Counted from the first letter of the stretch, positions 25,699 to 34,283 are shown. The stretch is 64,000 nt of DNA from Collinsella sp. (GCA_018382125.1 JAGZQO010000001.1:1-64000); one strand, 5' to 3'. A program made the numbers and translations. The notes: generated by a model from the sequence alone, not told the origin.

Positions 25699-27003
25699 CT
25701 AGTCCATTTCTGCCTTGATGAGGTCGAGGGTGCGCTGGCAGTTTTCGCGGACGGGGCCGAGCATATGCTCGCGCAGGTCCGCCATGCCGGGCAGATCGGC
25801 GTATTCGTCCATGACCTCTTCCATGCAAATGGGCACTTCGTAGGCGAGGTCCATCATGGTCGCAAAGCAAAACTTCTCGGATAGCCCGGCATCGGTAAGC
25901 GCCGCCTCCAGCACGGGGTCGCCCATACCGTGGTATCGGCGGATAGCGCCTGGACCGATGCGCCCCACACGATTTTCGCCGCCAACGCTCATGGCAAGGC
26001 GCGCCCGGCGGCGCATGCGCTCATACGCCAAACCCGACGCGACATCGTACATTCGAGCCATCATGGCTGCGCCGTCGTTTCCAAGGAGCAGGGAATAGTT
26101 TTTCGCGTGCGCATCCGGTGCGCCGATAATGGCGTTGAAGAACAGTATCTGCGTAAACAGATACAGGTTAAGTTGATGGTGGCTCGTATTTACGAGGAGC
26201 TCTTGAATGTCGCGGGTGGTCGGGCCGCCGTCTGCTGTGTACTTTTGGGCGGGCATCACCCCAAGTGCCTGACAGAGGTCTTCTTGATGTAGGCGCCTGA
26301 TCATTCCGTCTTCGACTTTCACGCGGTCATAGCGCTCAACAATGAGGGCAGGTTCGTCCTCAAACATACGATATTCGACGTTTGCCGTTGCGATACCGGC
26401 GCGCTGGGCGCTTTTCATGCAGACAAACTCATTGAGAGCCTCGAGTTTAAATCCGATAACGCCATTTTTGAAAATATGCGTTGTGGGCGAGGAGCCCATG
26501 CATTCGCACCAGCGGCCGTTTATGAACGCGAGCGCGAACTTGCCCTGGTTGCCTCCAAGTGACCAACTTTCATCTAGACCCATCCACGATGCATCGCGGT
26601 CATCTCTGATCGACTTGAGACGGAGAGCAATTTCGTGGTCGTCTATAGGGCGGTAGTCGCCAGCGCGATGCAGGACGGCGTCGGCATCTTCTTCGGCACA
26701 AAACTGCACTCCGCCCGGACAGTCGAGTCCGATATGGCTGAGCAACGCAACGGGATTGTTGGGCCTAACGTTGAATTCGGCGGCAATCGCTTTTCGTTGG
26801 TCCTCGCTGTCGGGTAGAAGGCCAAACAAGTACGGATTCATGACCTGTTGGCCGTATGTGCGATTTGATACGGGTATGTTGGTCGATAGGGTTGGCCCGT
26901 CATAGTCATGATCGTAGGTAAAGCTGATAAGACCGTTCTCATCTTGCGTGAGCGTTCCCGCAGGTACGCCGCAAATAATGGTCCGAAGTGATGTTCTGGC
27001 CAT
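25699..27003 (-). CDS. hipA: HipA-type serine/threonine kinase toxin
   Basis: Toxin of a type II module, a kinase that in E. coli phosphorylates GltX and triggers growth arrest. The 434-residue protein shows the HipA P-loop-like SLGGNQGKFAL (148-158), HQEDLCQALGV (239-249), the catalytic loop GAPDAHAKN with Asp297 as catalytic base, and the metal-binding MYDVAS (318-323, DFD-like position). The length matches E. coli HipA. ATG 27003 lies 3 bp after the hipB stop. Base composition is more A+T-rich than neighbouring housekeeping genes, consistent with mobility. The target protein in this host is unknown. Confidence 0.9.
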   Translation of the reverse strand: MARTSLRTIICGVPAGTLTQDENGLISFTYDHDYDGPTLSTNIPVSNRTYGQQVMNPYLFGLLPDSEDQRKAIAAEFNVRPNNPVALLSHIGLDCPGGVQFCAEEDADAVLHRAGDYRPIDDHEIALRLKSIRDDRDASWMGLDESWSLGGNQGKFALAFINGRWCECMGSSPTTHIFKNGVIGFKLEALNEFVCMKSAQRAGIATANVEYRMFEDEPALIVERYDRVKVEDGMIRRLHQEDLCQALGVMPAQKYTADGGPTTRDIQELLVNTSHHQLNLYLFTQILFFNAIIGAPDAHAKNYSLLLGNDGAAMMARMYDVASGLAYERMRRRARLAMSVGGENRVGRIGPGAIRRYHGMGDPVLEAALTDAGLSEKFCFATMMDLAYEVPICMEEVMDEYADLPGMADLREHMLGPVRENCQRTLDLIKAEMD

Positions 27004-27006
27004 TGG

Positions 27007-27477
27007 CTATTTCCCTTCGGGCTTGGTTTGGTTAGATGCGTTTGCGGCAATCGAGACTCCGAGATTGGACATGGCGAAATCGGCGAAGGCCCTGTCGTAG
27101 AGCTCGGACGTAAAGGGGACATCTGCGAGAGCCGGAACGGCTGCGCTGCGACGGTTGCGATGGTGAAAACGTTGAGCGTGATGGCGCCTGGGGGTACTAC
27201 GAGGTTGCAAATCAGCATGCGGGGCGTCGACTGGTTGCTCGTTTTTCGATTCGTCGATATCCCCTTGAGCGGCGAGCGCCAGTCCAAGAGCACCGAAAAC
27301 TGCCAGCAGCTTGTCGAGCCGAATGCCCGTGGCATCTCCCAGCTCGAGCGATGCGAGCAGGCGCTCCGAAACACCGGCTTTTTTAGCGAGGACGGCACGG
27401 GTGATCCCTTGCGCCTCGCGTGCCTGACGCACGTAGATGCCAGCTTGGCGCGGTGTGGTGATGGGAAGGATATCCAC
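27007..27477 (-). CDS. hipB: HipB-type XRE-family antitoxin
   Basis: A 156-residue DNA-binding antitoxin and autorepressor. The N-terminal part (about 10-75) is a Cro/C1-type helix-turn-helix (GIYVRQAREAQGITRAVLAK, then AGVSERLLASLELG). The C-terminal ~80 residues are unusual: an Arg/His-rich stretch and a tail longer than E. coli HipB. GTG start 27477 follows TAGGAGA. Three matching 15-bp half-sites lie directly upstream, two of them as a perfect inverted repeat, fitting autoregulation. hipA follows immediately. Confidence 0.85.
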   Translation of the reverse strand: MDILPITTPRQAGIYVRQAREAQGITRAVLAKKAGVSERLLASLELGDATGIRLDKLLAVFGALGLALAAQGDIDESKNEQPVDAPHADLQPRSTPRRHHAQRFHHRNRRSAAVPALADVPFTSELYDRAFADFAMSNLGVSIAANASNQTKPEGK

Positions 27478-27492
27478 GGCGATCTCCTAACG

Positions 27493-27563
27493 TGCAGACT
27501 TTTGCATATCAGTATGACATGCAAAAGTCTGCATGAAAAGGCCTCATGCAAAACTCTGCATGA
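27493..27563 (-). promoter_or_regulatory. hipBA operator region
   Basis: The 15-mer ATGCAAAAGTCTGCA occurs at 27519-27533 and, inverted and exact, at 27493-27507 (11-bp spacer). A third copy with one change (ATGCAAAACTCTGCA) lies at 27546-27560 in the same direction as the first. The arrangement lies 16-83 bp upstream of the hipB GTG, as expected for HipB binding over its promoter. Confidence 0.75.
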
Positions 27564-27568
27564 GGCCT
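27539..27568 (-). terminator. Terminator of mntP overlapping the hipBA operator
   Basis: Perfect 12-bp stem AGGCCTCATGCA/TGCATGAGGCCT with a 6-nt loop, followed on the minus strand by TTTTC. Its left half contains the third HipB half-site. Confidence 0.65.
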
Positions 27569-27597
27569 CATACGGACGTTTAGTTTTGAAGGGTGTT

Positions 27598-28182
27598 TTA
27601 CAGCACCAAAATCCCCAGGTGCTCCAGCAAAATCTTGAGGCCGATGAGGATGAGCACGACGCCGCCCACGATGGTGGCGGGTTTTTCGTAGCGCTCGCCA
27701 AAGGTGTGGCCGATCGCTACGCCGGCGACGGAGAAGATAAACGTTGTGACTCCGATAAGCGATACAGCGGGAACGATGTCAACCGAGAGCGCAGCAAATG
27801 AGATGCCCACGGCCAGGGCGTCGATTGAGGTGGCGATAGCCAGAATCAGGTACTCACCCAGGTCAATCTTTTCGGCATCCTTGCCGTCGCTCTCGTCCTC
27901 ATCCTCGTCTTCGGTAAAGGCCTCCCACAGCATTTTGCCGCCGATAAAGGCCAAAAGGATAAAGGCGATCCAATGGTCGATGGGTCCGATGATGCTCATG
28001 AATTGACTGCCGAGTGCCCATCCGATTACGGGCATGCCGGCCTGGAAGCCGCCAAAGAACAGGCCGAGCACTACGGCGACCTTAAGGTTGATCTTCTTCA
28101 TGCCAAGGCCCTTGCAGATGGATACGGCAAAGGCGTCCATCGAAAGGCCGATAGCGAGCAATACGAGCTCTGCGAGTCCCAT
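27598..28182 (-). CDS. mntP: Manganese efflux pump MntP
   Basis: A 194-residue inner-membrane Mn2+ exporter with about six helices in two repeats. Each repeat has the signature Asp in a membrane helix: AIGLSMDAFAVSI near 10-22 and AIATSIDALAVGI near 115. The acidic loop TEDEDEDESDGKD lies between the halves. The start at 28182 (MGLAELVLLA) follows AAAGGGAG; the longer frame upstream runs through the riboswitch and is not coding. Controlled by the riboswitch directly upstream. Confidence 0.93.
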   Translation of the reverse strand: MGLAELVLLAIGLSMDAFAVSICKGLGMKKINLKVAVVLGLFFGGFQAGMPVIGWALGSQFMSIIGPIDHWIAFILLAFIGGKMLWEAFTEDEDEDESDGKDAEKIDLGEYLILAIATSIDALAVGISFAALSVDIVPAVSLIGVTTFIFSVAGVAIGHTFGERYEKPATIVGGVVLILIGLKILLEHLGILVL

Positions 28183-28234
28183 AGTCTGGCTCCCTTTCTG
28201 CTGGCGGGCCCGCGTGTACCTCTTGGGGGAGTAA

Positions 28235-28376
28235 CAAAAAAGACCCGTGGCGTACGCGTTGTGCGCACAGCCACGAGTCTCGTTCATTAAGGCAAGCCAG
28301 ACCGCATCGGCCAGTATGTTGACTTGCCGCGCCACCGGAGGCGAACCCGGTCACGCGACTACTCCCTCATTTATGC
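28235..28376 (-). ncRNA. yybP-ykoY (Mn2+) riboswitch with terminator
   Basis: On the minus strand, upstream of mntP, the leader begins GAGGGAGTAGTCGCGTGACC and carries the GGTTCGCCTCCGG hairpin. The AAGTCAACATACTGGCC segment follows, all features of the yybP-ykoY aptamer. An intrinsic terminator follows (AGACTCGTGGC...GCCACGGGTCT with TTTTTT, plus-strand 28235-28280). The family is an established Mn2+ sensor that turns on Mn exporters, in line with the downstream gene. Confidence 0.85.
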
Positions 28377-28528
28377 GAATCCCGATGCTACCACATAAGC
28401 AGCCCATTTGGGTTGGGCTCTCAGCTGTGTTCGCTCATTCTGTAAGCATCGGATTTTGCGGGCGTCACAGGGGCAAACCGTGAGAAACTTATTGACGTTT
28501 ATGGAGCGTATACGATGGGAGCGATGCC

Positions 28529-29596
28529 TTGGATAAGAACGAGCTGCAAAAGCGTATGGAACAGGCCATTCGCCTGACGGCACCTGGCCAGCCGATCCGC
28601 ACCGCCCTCGACATGATCATTGCCGGTCACCTGGGTGCCCTTATCTGCGTCGGCGACACCGAAAACGTGCTCGCTGCCGGTAACGACGGCTTCCCGCTCA
28701 ACATTTCGTTTACCTCGAACCGCCTGTTCGAGCTTTCCAAGATGGACGGTGCCATCGTTATCGATGGCGACCTCACCCAGATCCTGCGCGCCAACTTCCA
28801 CCTCAATCCCGATCCCTCGCTTGCCACGAGTGAGACGGGCATGCGTCACCGTACTGCCGCTCGCATGTCGGTGCTCACCGACGCCATCGTGATCTCGGTT
28901 TCGGCTCGTCGCGCCGTCGTTAACGTGTACGTTCACGGCAAGAGCTACGAGATCCAGCCCGTCACCACCATCATGAGCTCGGTCAACCAGCTCGTCGCCA
29001 CGCTCCAGACTACCCGTCAGTCGCTCGACCGCTCCCTGCTGCGCCTGACGGCCCTCGAGCTCGACGACTACGTCACGCTCGCCGACATTACCGGTATTTT
29101 CTCGAGCTTCGAGATCATGCAGCAGGCAAAGACCGAGCTTAAGGATTGCATTGTCAAGCTGGGCAACCAGGGCAAGCTCGTGCAGATGCAGCTCGAGCAG
29201 CTCGCGGGCTCCAGCATGGATACCGAATACGACTTGATGATCCGCGACTACGCAAGCGATTCCTCCGAGGCAAACGCCGAGAAGATCCGCGCCGAGCTGA
29301 GCCGCATGACGCCTAAGGACCTGTCCGACCCGCAGCACGTGGCGGCAGTTCTGGGTTACGACGACCTGGACGAGGACTCCGTCATGACGCCGCTGGGCCT
29401 GCGCACGCTTTCGCGCGTGTCCGTCGTGCGCGACGGCGTGGCCGAGAAGATCGTCGACGAGTACGGCTCGCTGCAGGAGCTCATGGACGACATCAGCGAG
29501 GATCCGGAGCGCTTGGGCGACTTTGGCGTCAACAACCCTGCCATTCTTGCGGACTCGCTGTACCGCATGAAGGGCACCAAACAGGGGAACGCATAA
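28529..29596 (+). CDS. disA: DNA integrity scanning diadenylate cyclase DisA
   Basis: Makes cyclic di-AMP from two ATP and scans DNA for branched structures. The 355-residue protein has the DAC domain with MDGAIVID (DGA at 73-75) and RHRTA (106-110), a helical linker, and a C-terminal RuvA-like helix-hairpin-helix domain. The start is a TTG at 28529 placed 8 bp after GGGAG; no in-frame ATG gives a better N terminus. Its stop overlaps the ispD start. It heads disA-ispD-ispF-cysS-rlmB-yacP. Confidence 0.93.
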   Translation: MDKNELQKRMEQAIRLTAPGQPIRTALDMIIAGHLGALICVGDTENVLAAGNDGFPLNISFTSNRLFELSKMDGAIVIDGDLTQILRANFHLNPDPSLATSETGMRHRTAARMSVLTDAIVISVSARRAVVNVYVHGKSYEIQPVTTIMSSVNQLVATLQTTRQSLDRSLLRLTALELDDYVTLADITGIFSSFEIMQQAKTELKDCIVKLGNQGKLVQMQLEQLAGSSMDTEYDLMIRDYASDSSEANAEKIRAELSRMTPKDLSDPQHVAAVLGYDDLDEDSVMTPLGLRTLSRVSVVRDGVAEKIVDEYGSLQELMDDISEDPERLGDFGVNNPAILADSLYRMKGTKQGNA

Positions 29597-30324
29597 TGGC
29601 GCCCGTATGCGCCGTGGTCGTTGCCGGCGGCAGCGGCCAGCGCTTTGGAAATCCCGGCGGCAAGCAGCTCGTTAATGTGGCGGGCCGTCCGCTCATGAGC
29701 TGGTCCATCCGCGCGTTCGATCGTAGCGATAAGGTCGGCCATATCGTCGTGGTTTGCCCTGCCGAGCGCCGTGCCGAGATGCGCCGCCTGGCCATCGACC
29801 CGTTTGACTATGACACGCCCATCAGCTTTGCCGATGCCGGCGATACCCGTCAGGATTCCACCCGTGCCGGCGTGCATGCGGTTCCGGCGGGTTTCGAATA
29901 TGTCGCCATCCACGACGGCGCTCGTCCGCTCATTACGACCGAGGCCATCGACCACGCTATCGACGTGCTCGTGAGCGACCGTGCCCTCGACGGTGTCGTG
30001 TGCGGTCAGCCCGCGATCGACACGCTCAAGATCGTTGACGGCGATAATATCGTCGAGACGCCGCCGCGTGAGCTCTACTGGGCAGCGCAGACGCCGCAGA
30101 TCTTTAGCGTCGATGCTATGAAGCGCGCCCACGCTGCAGCCATTGCCGAGGGCTTTATCGGTACCGATGATTCGTCGCTGGTCGAGCGCATGGGTGGGCG
30201 CGTCCGCTGCGTCCAGAGCCCACGCGATAACCTTAAGGTGACGGTGCCCGAGGACCTGCGTCCCGTAACCGCGATTCTGCTTGGCCGCATGGCCGAGGGA
30301 GAGGACCTTCCCCATGTTCAGTAA
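29596..30324 (+). CDS. ispD: 2-C-methyl-D-erythritol 4-phosphate cytidylyltransferase
   Basis: Third MEP-pathway step, forming CDP-methylerythritol from MEP and CTP. The 242-residue protein has the nucleotidyltransferase loop VVAGGSGQRFGNPGGKQ near 7-23, the HDGARPLI segment, and the C-terminal TDDSSLVE and DNLKVTVPEDL motifs. The start codon overlaps the disA stop (TAATG) and its end overlaps ispF by 11 bp. Confidence 0.95.
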   Translation: MAPVCAVVVAGGSGQRFGNPGGKQLVNVAGRPLMSWSIRAFDRSDKVGHIVVVCPAERRAEMRRLAIDPFDYDTPISFADAGDTRQDSTRAGVHAVPAGFEYVAIHDGARPLITTEAIDHAIDVLVSDRALDGVVCGQPAIDTLKIVDGDNIVETPPRELYWAAQTPQIFSVDAMKRAHAAAIAEGFIGTDDSSLVERMGGRVRCVQSPRDNLKVTVPEDLRPVTAILLGRMAEGEDLPHVQ

Positions 30325-30808
30325 CCTGCGCATTGGCCATGGCTACGACGTTCACCGTCTGGTGGAGGGGCGTCGATGTATCATCGGCGGTGTCGACATT
30401 CCCTACGAGCGCGGCCTGCTGGGCCACTCGGATGCTGATGTGCTCGCGCACGCCTTGGCCGACGCCATTCTGGGCGCCTGCCGCGGGGGAGACATCGGCA
30501 AGCTATTCCCCGATACCGACCCTGCCTACGAGGGCGCCGACTCGATGGTGCTGCTTGCCCGCGTAATGGACTATGCGCGTGAGCTGGGCTTTGAGTTTGT
30601 CGATGCCGACTGCACCATTGCCTGCCAGCAGCCTAAGATCACCCCGCATCGCGATGCCATGCGCGCCAACCTTGCCCATGCCCTGGGCGTTGACGTCGAA
30701 AACGTGGGCGTCGCCGCCACTACGACCGAAAAGCTCGGTTGGGAAGGCCAGGGCGAGGGAATCGGCGCCTGGGCCGTTTGCCTGCTACAGAAAACCGTTA
30801 AGGAGTAA
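30314..30808 (+). CDS. ispF: 2-C-methyl-D-erythritol 2,4-cyclodiphosphate synthase
   Basis: Converts CDP-ME 2-phosphate to MEcPP. The 164-residue protein begins MFSNLRIGHGYDVHRL, giving the metal ligands DVH; the LLGHSDADVLAHAL motif follows, and GKLFPDTDP closes the active site. The start at 30314 gives the standard length. It overlaps ispD, so the pair is translationally coupled. Confidence 0.95.
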   Translation: MFSNLRIGHGYDVHRLVEGRRCIIGGVDIPYERGLLGHSDADVLAHALADAILGACRGGDIGKLFPDTDPAYEGADSMVLLARVMDYARELGFEFVDADCTIACQQPKITPHRDAMRANLAHALGVDVENVGVAATTTEKLGWEGQGEGIGAWAVCLLQKTVKE

Positions 30809-30811
30809 CGA

Positions 30812-32278
30812 ATGCGTATCTACAACAGCGCTACCCATAAAAAGGAAGAGTTCCAGCCCATCGAGTCCGGCAAGGTCCGCATGTATGTGTGCGGCCCCAC
30901 GGTCTACGACAACATCCACATCGGCAATGCCCGCACGTTCATCAGCTTTGACGTGATTCGTCGCTGGCTCATCGCGAGCGGCTACGAGGTCACGTTCGCC
31001 CAGAACCTCACCGATGTCGATGACAAGATCATCAAGCGCGCCAACGAGCAGGGCCGCACTGCCGCCGAGGTCGCGACGGAGTTCTCCGACAAGTTCATCG
31101 GCGTCATGCGCGCCGCCAACGTGCTCGATCCCGATGTGCGCCCCCGCGCCACCAAGGAGATCGGTCCCATGATCGCCATGATCAAGACGCTCATCGAGCA
31201 GGGCCACGCTTACGCCGCCGATAACGGCGACGTGTACTTTGCCGTGCGCAGCGATCCCAACTATGGTCAGGTCTCGGGCCGCAACATCGATGACCTTATG
31301 GTGGGTGCGCGCATCGAGGAGAACGAGGACAAGAACGACCCGCTCGACTTTGCCCTGTGGAAGGCCGCCAAGCCCGGCGAGCCCAGCTGGCCGAGCCCCT
31401 GGGGCGAGGGCCGTCCCGGTTGGCACACCGAGTGCGCCGCCATGGTACACCGCTACCTGGGCACCCCGATTGACATCCACGGCGGCGGCTCCGACCTTGC
31501 CTTCCCGCATCACGAGAACGAGTGCGCCCAGGCCACCTGCGCCTGGCACCAGGGCTTCTCCAACACCTGGATGCACACGGGCATGCTGCTGGTTGACGGC
31601 GAGAAGATGTCCAAGTCGCTCGGAAACTTCTTTACGCTGGCCGAGGTGCTCGAGCAGCACTCTGCCGCGGCCCTGCGCCTGTTGATGCTGCAGACGAGCT
31701 ATCGCTCGCCGCTCGACTTCTCCTGGGAGCGCCTGGAGGGTGCCGAGAACTCACTCACGCGTATTGCCGGTACGGTCGAGAACCTTCGTTGGGCTGCGAA
31801 CCATGCGACGGCCGATGCCGATGCGGGTGCCGCCGAGGCGTTTTCCGCCAAGGCCGCCGAGACCCGCGCCGCCTTTAAGGAGTGCATGGACGACGACTTT
31901 AACACCGCCGGTGCCATGGGTGCTGTCTTTGGCTTTGTCACCGAGTGCAACCAGTATCTGGAGCAGGCGGGCGATGCTGCCGACAAGGCCGCAGCCCTGG
32001 CTGCCGCCGATACGCTGGCCGAGCTGCTCGATACGTTTGGCGTTGAGCTTCCCGAGCCCAAGGTCGAGTTGCCGCTGGGCCTGCTGGGCGTTGCCGCCGG
32101 TTTGGTTGCCTACACGGGCGACGACGTGGACGAGGCCGCTGCCAAGATTCTCGAGGCTCGTGCCGAGGCTCGTGCCGCCAAGAACTGGGATCTGGCAGAT
32201 GCCATCCGTGATCAGCTCAAGGACCTGGACCTGACGATTGAAGATACCGCCGCCGGCACTCGTATCAAATCTCTCTAA
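30812..32278 (+). CDS. cysS: Cysteinyl-tRNA synthetase
   Basis: Class I synthetase for tRNA-Cys. The 488-residue protein has the zinc cysteine in VCGPTVYD, the class I HIGNART motif (HIGH equivalent), a second zinc region GWHTECAAM with HGGGSDLAFPHHENE, and the KMSKS motif as EKMSKSLGNF. It starts 4 bp after ispF with AAGGAG upstream. Confidence 0.96.
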   Translation: MRIYNSATHKKEEFQPIESGKVRMYVCGPTVYDNIHIGNARTFISFDVIRRWLIASGYEVTFAQNLTDVDDKIIKRANEQGRTAAEVATEFSDKFIGVMRAANVLDPDVRPRATKEIGPMIAMIKTLIEQGHAYAADNGDVYFAVRSDPNYGQVSGRNIDDLMVGARIEENEDKNDPLDFALWKAAKPGEPSWPSPWGEGRPGWHTECAAMVHRYLGTPIDIHGGGSDLAFPHHENECAQATCAWHQGFSNTWMHTGMLLVDGEKMSKSLGNFFTLAEVLEQHSAAALRLLMLQTSYRSPLDFSWERLEGAENSLTRIAGTVENLRWAANHATADADAGAAEAFSAKAAETRAAFKECMDDDFNTAGAMGAVFGFVTECNQYLEQAGDAADKAAALAAADTLAELLDTFGVELPEPKVELPLGLLGVAAGLVAYTGDDVDEAAAKILEARAEARAAKNWDLADAIRDQLKDLDLTIEDTAAGTRIKSL

Positions 32279-32284
32279 TCCCCG

Positions 32285-32386
32285 CGGGTTTCCCAAGCAC
32301 CCGACCTTGCCGTTCAAACCGTCGCTCGCGTACTCAAGTACGCGTCGCTCCTCTTTCACGGCAATCTCGGGCACTTGGAAAACCCG
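32285..32386. repeat. Long nested inverted repeat after cysS
   Basis: Two ~49-bp arms are complementary with scattered mismatches (left starts CGGGTTTCCCAAGCACCCG, right ends CGGGCACTTGGAAAACCCG), with a 10-bp central stem GCGTAC/GTACGC. It begins 6 bp after the cysS stop. Not a simple terminator, since a separate one follows at 32391. Confidence 0.75.
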
Positions 32387-32390
32387 TACC

Positions 32391-32428
32391 GACCGCCCGA
32401 ATTAATATTCATGGGCGGTCGTTTATTT
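32391..32428 (+). terminator. Terminator after cysS
   Basis: Stem GACCGCCC/GGGCGGTC, then GTTTATTTTG. Confidence 0.7.
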
Positions 32429-32464
32429 TGTTTCGTTTGATAGTTGTATTTAGGAGGTCACTTT

Positions 32465-33379
32465 ATGGCCGACAATCGCAAGCGTGCGCCTCGTGGCGGC
32501 AAGCAGGCTGCTTCTGGCTCGCGTCCGATTCGCCGCAATGACCGCGCTGCCGCTCCCAAGGGCCAGCGCGATCGCACCCAGGCCGCACGTCCGCAGCGCG
32601 ATCGCAACCGCGACGCTGTCCAGGCTCCCAAGGGCGAGTTTATCGAAGGTCGTCGTGCAGCCGCCGAGGCGCTGCGCACTGGTTTTCCCATCAAGTGCGC
32701 GCTCATTGCCGAGGGCGGGGAGCGCGATGCCGCCTTGTCGCGCCTGGTCGACGACCTCAACGCCGTGGGTGTCCGCATTAAGTATGTGCCGCGCGCGCAG
32801 CTCGACGCACTGTCGAGCCACGGCGCTCACCAGGGCATCGCGCTCGAGGTTGGCAACTTCCCCTATGCCGATGTCGCCGATATTCTCGACCGCGCAGGCG
32901 AGGGCCCGGCACTTGTCGTGGTGCTCGACCACGTGACTGACGACGGCAACTTTGGCGCCATCGTGCGCTCCGCCGAGGTTGTGGGCGCGGCGGGCGTCGT
33001 CATTGCCAATAAGCGTGCCGCCGGCGTGACCGTGGGCAGCTATAAGACCTCAGCCGGTGCCGTCATGCATCTGCCTATCGCGCAGGTTCCCAATATCGCC
33101 CGTGCGCTCGACGATTTTAAGGCCGCTGGTTTTTGGGTGGGCGGTGCTTCCGAGCACGCCGAAGGCAGTTGCTGGGATGCTCCTTTCGAGGGCCGCGTGG
33201 CGCTCGTCATGGGCTCCGAGGGCGACGGCATCTCGCGTCTGGTGCTCGAGAAATGCGACTTTTTGACCAAGCTTCCCCAGCGCGGTATGACCGAGAGCCT
33301 CAATGTTGCCCAGGCGACCACGGCGCTGTGCTTTGAGTGGCTGCGCCGCAACGCCGGCGAGCTGATGGGGGAGGAGTAG
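32465..33379 (+). CDS. rlmB: 23S rRNA 2'-O-ribose methyltransferase, RlmB/TrmH family
   Basis: SPOUT methyltransferase, by similarity modifying G2251 of 23S rRNA. The 304-residue protein has a basic, disordered N-terminal extension (1-55), the substrate-binding domain, then SPOUT motifs DHVTDDGNFGAIVRSAE, VMGSEGDGIS and MTESLNVAQA, which form the knotted SAM site. The start at 32465 follows AGGAGGT. Its position between cysS and yacP matches the Firmicutes order (where mrnC lies between; mrnC is absent here). Confidence 0.92.
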   Translation: MADNRKRAPRGGKQAASGSRPIRRNDRAAAPKGQRDRTQAARPQRDRNRDAVQAPKGEFIEGRRAAAEALRTGFPIKCALIAEGGERDAALSRLVDDLNAVGVRIKYVPRAQLDALSSHGAHQGIALEVGNFPYADVADILDRAGEGPALVVVLDHVTDDGNFGAIVRSAEVVGAAGVVIANKRAAGVTVGSYKTSAGAVMHLPIAQVPNIARALDDFKAAGFWVGGASEHAEGSCWDAPFEGRVALVMGSEGDGISRLVLEKCDFLTKLPQRGMTESLNVAQATTALCFEWLRRNAGELMGEE

Positions 33380-33382
33380 CGC

Positions 33383-34060
33383 ATGTCCAAAAAGAACCGT
33401 GCCAAGTCCAAGGCCAAGCGCTTTGGCGAGGGCTCGGCCAAGCCGATTGTTTCGGCCGCGACCTATGGCGTGGGCGGCAATGCGTTTGCGCAGGCTATCG
33501 CCGACCCAGTCTCGACGGTGCACTCCAACAAGCCCGAGCTGCTGGTGGTCGACGGTTACAACGTGATCCACTGCACGCCGCGCTACGAAAAGCTCGTGTA
33601 CGACCATTCCGACGATCCGTATTCCAGCGACGTTCACGATATGGCGCGCACGGCGCTCATTAATGACGTAGCTGCGTTTGCCCAGGGCCGCTACGAGGCC
33701 GTGATCGTATTTGACGGCGCGGGCAATATCTCCAGCGAGCGCCCCAACCTACCGGCCCGCGGTGTGCGCATTGAGTTTTCGCCGACGGGTGTTTCGGCCG
33801 ATACCGTGGTGCAGAAGCTCTGCATCGAGGCGCGCGAGGAAGGCCGCGCGTGTTCTGTAGTGTCGAGCGACGGCACGATCCAGGCCGTCGTCATGGGCAA
33901 GGGCGTTACGCGCATCTCGAGCCGTATGCTGGTGGACGAGATCAAACAGATCGACAACGACGTGCACGAGGCCGAGGAAGCTCCACAAATCAAGATGACT
34001 CTGGGCAGTCGCCTGAGCCCCGATGCCCTGGCCAAGCTCAAGGCCCTGCGCGGACGGTAG
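33383..34060 (+). CDS. YacP/Rae1-type NYN-domain ribonuclease
   Basis: A 225-residue protein with a PIN-like NYN domain. After a basic N terminus, LLVVDGYNVIH (near 50-60) carries the first catalytic Asp, VIVFDGAG the second, and SADTVVQKL and VVSSDGTIQ the later acidic sites. In Bacillus, Rae1 is a ribosome-associated mRNA endonuclease; the same activity here is inference. It starts 3 bp after rlmB and ends the disA operon. Confidence 0.85.
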   Translation: MSKKNRAKSKAKRFGEGSAKPIVSAATYGVGGNAFAQAIADPVSTVHSNKPELLVVDGYNVIHCTPRYEKLVYDHSDDPYSSDVHDMARTALINDVAAFAQGRYEAVIVFDGAGNISSERPNLPARGVRIEFSPTGVSADTVVQKLCIEAREEGRACSVVSSDGTIQAVVMGKGVTRISSRMLVDEIKQIDNDVHEAEEAPQIKMTLGSRLSPDALAKLKALRGR

Positions 34061-34083
34061 GGGATTATCCATAGAGACCCGTT

Positions 34084-34134
34084 TCCCAATTGGTCGGCCC
34101 GTTGATTTGTAATCAATGGACTGTGGGTTGCCGT
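34084..34134 (+). tRNA. Degenerate tRNA-Thr-like remnant (non-functional)
   Basis: GTTGATTTGTAATCAATGG at 34101-34119 resembles the anticodon arm of the intact tRNA-Thr(TGT) at 34284, followed by GGGTTGCCG, but no acceptor or T-arm can be folded. Probably a decayed partial copy. Confidence 0.3.
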
Positions 34135-34190
34135 CGCCAAAACGAATAGTTTTTGGGTTTGGCGAACGGATAAAACTATTCGTTCTGGCG
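34135..34190. repeat. Inverted repeat with 19-bp arms
   Basis: Arms at 34135-34153 (CGCCAAAACGAATAGTTTT) and 34172-34190 are complementary with one mismatch around an 18-bp spacer; part of the right arm recurs as GGCGAATAGTTTTG at 34187-34200. Confidence 0.75.
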
Positions 34191-34224
34191 AATAGTTTTG
34201 AGATGTGGTCGGGTGAAGGGCCTG

Positions 34225-34253
34225 TTGCGCCTCGTCCGCAATTCCTTTATTCT
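34225..34253 (+). promoter_or_regulatory. Promoter of tRNA-Thr(TGT)
   Basis: -35 TTGCGC (34225-34230), 17-bp spacer, -10 TATTCT (34248-34253). Confidence 0.55.
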
Positions 34254-34283
34254 TAACTGGCTTCGCGCGAAAGCGCCAAGTGT

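Noticed and set aside
28183..28335. Extended N terminus of mntP
   Set aside because: Lies within the riboswitch and terminator.
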